This document shows, one piece after another, positions 60,755 to 64,000 of a stretch of 64,000 nt of DNA. The position numbers and the translations under genes are program-made. The stretch covers positions 186,001 through 250,000 of the forward strand of contig NZ_JAMBOS010000003.1 of NCBI RefSeq assembly GCF_023715705.1, given 5' to 3'. Every line of letters starts with the position of its first letter. Within the stretch, counting starts at the first letter, position 1. The notes under the pieces are model-generated. The model was not told where the DNA came from and did no database searches. It saw only the letters and a list, made by a program, of their open reading frames with translations. The stretch is from Halalkalibacter oceani. GTDB lineage: Bacteria; Bacillota; Bacilli; Bacillales; Bacillaceae_D.

Positions 60755-61777
60755 ATGATGAAGCGACTTCTCATTGCAGCAACCATTCTTTGCACCGTTG
60801 TTCTTATGATTCCAGCAATGCTCGTTCAACTTTCTTCAGGGCCGGCTGATCAGCAGGCGCAAACCACTGCAGGTCCTGCTCCCGAGGAGAAGGCCTGGTC
60901 GTATGATCCTGAGGAAGACATTCGCGTAAAGGTGTATCGCAGTCAGACAGAAACAGTGGAAGAACTGCCATTGGAGCAATATGTCATCGGCGTTGTTTCG
61001 TCTGAAATGCCGGCCGATTTTGAAGTGGAGGCATTAAAAGCCCAAGCACTGACAGCAAGAACATACATAATCAAGCAGATGCTTGAGCCTTCCGACATTC
61101 AGGTGCCGGGGGGAGCGATGGTCACTGATACGGTCATGCATCAAGTGTTCCATAATGAAGAAGAATTAAAAACCCTTTGGGGAGAAGAGTATGAATGGAA
61201 AAGAGCACGAATTGAAGAGGCGGTCTTCGCGACACAGGGTCAGGTGATGACCTTTGAAGGGGAGCCGATTACAGCTTCCTTCTTCTCCACCAGCAATGGA
61301 TATACAGAGAACTCTGAGGACTACTGGCAAAACGAGATTCCGTATTTACGCAGTGTCGCAAGTCCGTGGGACCAGACGTCTCCACGCTTTACGGCACAAA
61401 AGGAAATTCCGGTGACCGAATTTGAACAAAGGCTTGGCGTCGATCTCGGCGAGGACAGCAATCTTGGCACAATCGCCGAGCGGACCGATGGCGGAAGAGT
61501 CGCGAAAGTCGTGATAGGAGACAAGGAGCTGAGCGGTCGACAGGTGCGCGACAAGCTGGAGCTTGATTCCTCTGACTTTCAGTGGCAGCTTAACGGCGAT
61601 CAGGTTGTCATCCAGACACGGGGCTGGGGACATGGTGTCGGCATGAGTCAATACGGGGCCGACGGGATGGCGAAGGAAGGCAGGAGCTATGAAGAGATCG
61701 TCCGCCACTTTTACCAGGGCATTGAAATCGAGGCCGTTGACCCTTATGTCTCAAAGCTGACCGCGAAAAAGGAGTAA
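60755..61777 (+). CDS. spoIID: Stage II sporulation protein D
   Basis: Membrane-anchored lytic transglycosylase that works with SpoIIM and SpoIIP in engulfment. 340 residues. One N-terminal helix (LIAATILCTVVLMIPAMLV), then the SpoIID domain. The catalytic glutamate is in VVSSEMPADFEVEALKAQALTART around residue 87, with FFSTSNGYTENSEDYW around 180 and GWGHGVGMSQYGADGMA near 300. Expected to be sigma-E dependent; TCATATA (60716) and TATACTAA (60734) resemble its elements, but the spacing is too short to claim a promoter. ATG 60755 or the next codon is the start. Confidence 0.95.
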   Translation: MMKRLLIAATILCTVVLMIPAMLVQLSSGPADQQAQTTAGPAPEEKAWSYDPEEDIRVKVYRSQTETVEELPLEQYVIGVVSSEMPADFEVEALKAQALTARTYIIKQMLEPSDIQVPGGAMVTDTVMHQVFHNEEELKTLWGEEYEWKRARIEEAVFATQGQVMTFEGEPITASFFSTSNGYTENSEDYWQNEIPYLRSVASPWDQTSPRFTAQKEIPVTEFEQRLGVDLGEDSNLGTIAERTDGGRVAKVVIGDKELSGRQVRDKLELDSSDFQWQLNGDQVVIQTRGWGHGVGMSQYGADGMAKEGRSYEEIVRHFYQGIEIEAVDPYVSKLTAKKE

Positions 61778-61799
61778 GCCCATCATATAACCGACATCG

Positions 61800-61844
61800 C
61801 TGTCCCGAAAGGATAAGACCAACTTTCGGGACAGTTTCTTTTTT
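61800..61844 (+). terminator. Terminator after spoIID
   Basis: Perfect arms CTGTCCCGAAAG (61800-61811) and CTTTCGGGACAG (61823-61834), followed by TTTCTTTTTT. A partial copy of the module C sequence (TTCGGGTTAATTCGCGG, about 61862) follows it. Confidence 0.92.
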
Positions 61845-61990
61845 GAACGATAAGTAAGATTTTCGGGTTAATTCGCGGATGGGCGGCGGCTTCGCACATG
61901 CGCGGCTTTCATATTTCGAATAAATGAAAAAAAGATACATAAAAGAAAGGACAATGTCGAATACTAATAAAAAAAATTTTTCTCGCCGAT

Positions 61991-62020
61991 GTATACATTT
62001 TGTCAAATCGGAACAGAATG
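61991..62020 (+). promoter_or_regulatory. Sigma-F promoter of spoIIQ with a Spo0A box in its spacer
   Basis: GTATA (61991-61995, perfect -35), 15-base spacer, GAACAGAATG (62011-62020, one mismatch from GGNNANAHTR). TTTGTCAAA (61999-62007), a perfect 0A box, lies within the spacer. Confidence 0.7.
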
Positions 62021-62039
62021 GTTGCTGAGGTGATGAGAA

Positions 62040-62912
62040 ATGAAAAAAGAAGAAAATCAACGTTCTTCTAAATCTGAAGAAAAAATCAATATTCAACGTC
62101 TGTTAAAGAAGCGCTGGGTCGTGCCTGCCCTTTACTTAATCGCTGCTGCCGGAGTGCTAAGCTCTGTCTTCTTCCTGCAAGGTCAGGATGAATCAGCCTT
62201 ACCTGAAGATAATATGGAAGTGACAGAAGGTGAGCAGGGAACAAATCCTTACGGAGAGAATGCGATTGAAGTAACCTCTTCACAGGAAATTGTCAGAATG
62301 CCTGTAGAAGAAGAAGCAAATGTAACCGTTGTCGGTCAATTCTATGATGTCAATGCATCTGAGGAAGAACAGCAAGAAGCTCTTGTCTACTACAATAATA
62401 CCTATTTCCAAAACAAAGGAATTGATTTAGCGCATGTGGAAGGAGAGGCTTTCTCAGTTGTTGCTTCTTTAAGCGGTACGGTTTTAAGAGCGGAGAAGGA
62501 TGAGCTGCTTGGCTATGTCGTCGAAATCAGTCATGATGATGGCGTGGTCACTCATTATCACAGCCTCGGTTCACTGGCTGTAGAAGAAGGAGCTACCGTG
62601 CAGCAGGGAGATGTTCTCGGTGAAGCTGGACGAAGCATCTATAATGAAGATGCCGGCATCCATGTTCACTTTGAAATCCGTCAGGACGGTGTCGCCATAA
62701 ACCCTAATGATATCTTCCAGCAGCCGATTGACGCGATCAAGGATGCTGCCAGCAAGGAAGAGGAAGATCAGCCGGCAGAGGAGGCACCAGCTGAAGGAGA
62801 ACAGCCTGCAGAAGGTGACGAGAACGAAGCTGATGCCACGGACGATGAAGGCGAGCAGCCTGAAGAAGGCCTGCCAATGGAAGACGAAAGCACTGAAAAC
62901 ACGCAAGAATAA
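62040..62912 (+). CDS. spoIIQ: Stage II sporulation protein Q
   Basis: Forespore membrane protein that binds SpoIIIAH across the septum, forming the feeding-tube channel and the engulfment ratchet. 290 residues. One transmembrane helix (about 27-46) precedes a LytM/M23 domain (about 110-225). The first metal motif HxxxD is NKGID here, so the first histidine is lost, while HVHFE of the second motif is present. It is probably inactive as a peptidase, like the B. subtilis protein. The last 55 residues are nearly all Glu, Asp, Pro, Ala and Gly. RBS GAGGTGA. Confidence 0.95.
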   Translation: MKKEENQRSSKSEEKINIQRLLKKRWVVPALYLIAAAGVLSSVFFLQGQDESALPEDNMEVTEGEQGTNPYGENAIEVTSSQEIVRMPVEEEANVTVVGQFYDVNASEEEQQEALVYYNNTYFQNKGIDLAHVEGEAFSVVASLSGTVLRAEKDELLGYVVEISHDDGVVTHYHSLGSLAVEEGATVQQGDVLGEAGRSIYNEDAGIHVHFEIRQDGVAINPNDIFQQPIDAIKDAASKEEEDQPAEEAPAEGEQPAEGDENEADATDDEGEQPEEGLPMEDESTENTQE

Positions 62913-62917
62913 TGGAA

Positions 62918-63050
62918 GGGGCTGGGACAAAGGTTGTTTTTTACCTTTTTCCCAGCCCCTAAGCAATGAGTGGAACCGCCACGATCTTTTAAAGCCCGTT
63001 GTGAGTGGGTTTCTCACAACGGGCTTGTGGCGAGTGAAGCCATGGCTACT
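62918..63050 (+). repeat. Hairpin module F after spoIIQ
   Basis: First hairpin GGGGCTGGGACAAAGG (62918-62933) with CCTTTTTCCCAGCCCC (62944-62959) and a U-rich loop, then ATGAGTGGAACCG (62966-62978), CGCCAC, then AAGCCCGTTGTGAG (about 62992-63005) with its exact complement CTCACAACGGGCTT, closed by GTGGCG. It sits between the converging spoIIQ and the reverse-strand gene at 63080 and could end transcription from spoIIQ. Confidence 0.75.
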
Positions 63051-63079
63051 CTATGCTAACTAGTTTTGTCAGCTTCTTT

Positions 63080-63898
63080 TTATGTAACAGAAGAGCTTAC
63101 GTCAAGCTGTTTGATATGAACATCAATCGCCGCCGGTTCAATTTGAAAATAGTATAGAAAATCGTTAAAGACCGTCTGCTGGACAGCGGCAATGGTGCTG
63201 CTTAACGGCGTAACCGCTGAATAGTGCAGAATGAGATGGACCTTGATGCATGGCAAATGCTCAATGTGAATCTCAACCTGACTGCATTTCTTAACGACAT
63301 CAAGCGACTCACAGCTCTTGCTGATGATTTGTTTGAAGACTTGATCGTCAATATGAATCATCCCATCCTGAAAGTTCGGCTGAATAATCGTTGTTTCGCC
63401 GATCAGCTTCCTTTGCTGAAAGAAGATTTTCTTGCCTCGCTGCATAATCCGTTTGAAAATGTTTTGTTCCACTTCTTTGTAAGGGAGCGGGATGACATGC
63501 TTCTCCTGCATCTGTCTGGTGTAAAGCGCCATTTTGATTTCTTTGGAGGAGCGGACATCCTCAACTGAAAAATAATGATCAATCGTTCCCAACCCAAGCC
63601 GGTCGGCAATGCGGTTTACCATTTTTATCGACGTGCCAATGATCAAGAGCTTATTAATCGCCAGTGTCCGCAGCGCCTCTTGTACGTCACGGGCATGATC
63701 GTCGTAAAAAAAGATTGCCCGCTTGACAGCTGTGATATAGGTCTTTTCATATTTGGCCGATGTTCCAGCGGCTTTTCGGCCGTTATGAATCAACAGACCG
63801 TCATCAATGATCGTCGTAATACCATGACTGTAGGCGAAGGAGAGCGCTGAGGTGCTTTTCCCGGTTCCACTTTTCCCGTAAAGCGCGTAGAGTTCCAT
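63080..63898 (-). CDS. P-loop nucleotide-binding protein with Asp23-like C-terminus
   Basis: 272-residue protein I cannot name. Walker A is YGKSGTGKSTSALSFA at residues 7-22, followed by a strand-helix layout like a small kinase or HPr-kinase-type fold (KLLIIGTSIKMVNRIADRL around 92). From about residue 165 the sequence changes to a pattern like Asp23/YloU proteins (TTIIQPNFQDGMIHIDDQVFKQII...VEIHIEHLP...VHLILHYS). The combination suggests an ATP- or GTP-dependent protein tied to envelope processes. RBS GAGAGGAG. It lies 15 bases downstream of another reverse-strand gene and is probably cotranscribed with it. Confidence 0.75.
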   Translation of the reverse strand: MELYALYGKSGTGKSTSALSFAYSHGITTIIDDGLLIHNGRKAAGTSAKYEKTYITAVKRAIFFYDDHARDVQEALRTLAINKLLIIGTSIKMVNRIADRLGLGTIDHYFSVEDVRSSKEIKMALYTRQMQEKHVIPLPYKEVEQNIFKRIMQRGKKIFFQQRKLIGETTIIQPNFQDGMIHIDDQVFKQIISKSCESLDVVKKCSQVEIHIEHLPCIKVHLILHYSAVTPLSSTIAAVQQTVFNDFLYYFQIEPAAIDVHIKQLDVSSSVT

Positions 63899-63913
63899 CT
63901 GTCGGCTCCTCTC

Positions 63914-64000
63914 TTACTCAGAAGGCTTATTTTGCTCCTTTTCCTTATTATATTGATTTAGCCCTTTGCGGAAAAGCTCAAGGACGATTTCGTGCTGCGT
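63914..64000 (-). CDS. 3' end of an unidentified gene (cut by window edge)
   Basis: On the minus strand an open frame enters at the window edge and ends at a TAA at 63914-63916 after 28 codons. The peptide runs TQHEIVLELFRKGLNQYN, then KEKEQNKPSE. The amphipathic helix followed by a charged tail is a plausible protein C-terminus, and the stop lies just before the ribosome site of the next gene. Too short to identify. Confidence 0.55.
   Translation of the reverse strand, partial: TQHEIVLELFRKGLNQYNKEKEQNKPSE

Overview
The window comes from a low-to-mid GC, spore-forming Bacillales chromosome, most likely an alkaliphilic Bacillus-like species. Gene order follows the classical Bacillus subtilis ywj-ywl-ywm-atp region (acd genes, rpoE, pyrG, ywjG, spo0F, fbaA, tal, murAB, glpX, rho, rpmE, tdk, prfA, prmC, spoIIR, ywlBC, mntP, ywlE, rpiB, ywlG, glyA, upp, atp operon, ywzB, ywmB, murAA, spoIID, spoIIQ). 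Sporulation genes with sigma-F and sigma-H promoter-like sites confirm an endospore former. The ATP synthase a and c subunits carry the residues known from alkaliphile enzymes, and an atpZ-like gene precedes atpI. I saw no rRNA, tRNA, CRISPR, phage or transposase.

Layout. 1-6.4 kb: short-chain acyl-CoA catabolism (two acyl-CoA dehydrogenases, the first cut by the window edge, a TetR regulator, and the fused B12-dependent isobutyryl-CoA mutase IcmF). 6.5-16.8 kb: core genes rpoE to a cysteine-free type B L31 gene. pyrG has a promoter and leader that look like the reiterative-transcription attenuation switch. 17.2-33.1 kb: a same-strand catabolic block inserted between the L31 gene and tdk. It encodes an ABC importer, a UbiD decarboxylase, a PxpABC ATP-dependent lactamase, a fumarate-reductase-like flavoprotein with a small 2Fe-2S partner, a three-subunit molybdenum hydroxylase interrupted by a Pht5-like decarboxylase gene, XdhC, a MocA-like cytidylyltransferase, and UbiX, which makes the UbiD cofactor. 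33.2-47.6 kb: tdk, a lipoprotein, a reverse-strand CoA-disulfide reductase, then prfA to mnaA. 47.9-50.2 kb: a Vpr-like secreted subtilase. 50.3-57.8 kb: the atp operon. 57.9-64 kb: ywzB, ywmB, murAA, spoIID, spoIIQ, and two reverse-strand genes, the last cut by the window edge.

The best candidate for an undescribed system is the 16-kb catabolic block. Its parts fit uptake, decarboxylation, hydroxylation next to a ring heteroatom, ring reduction and ATP-driven lactam opening of an N-heteroaromatic carboxylate; the substrate is inferred, not shown. Other points worth checking are a family of hairpin modules between genes with compensating base changes, a DnaA-box cluster at ywlC, and perfect Spo0A boxes at both sigma-F promoters (spoIIR, spoIIQ).
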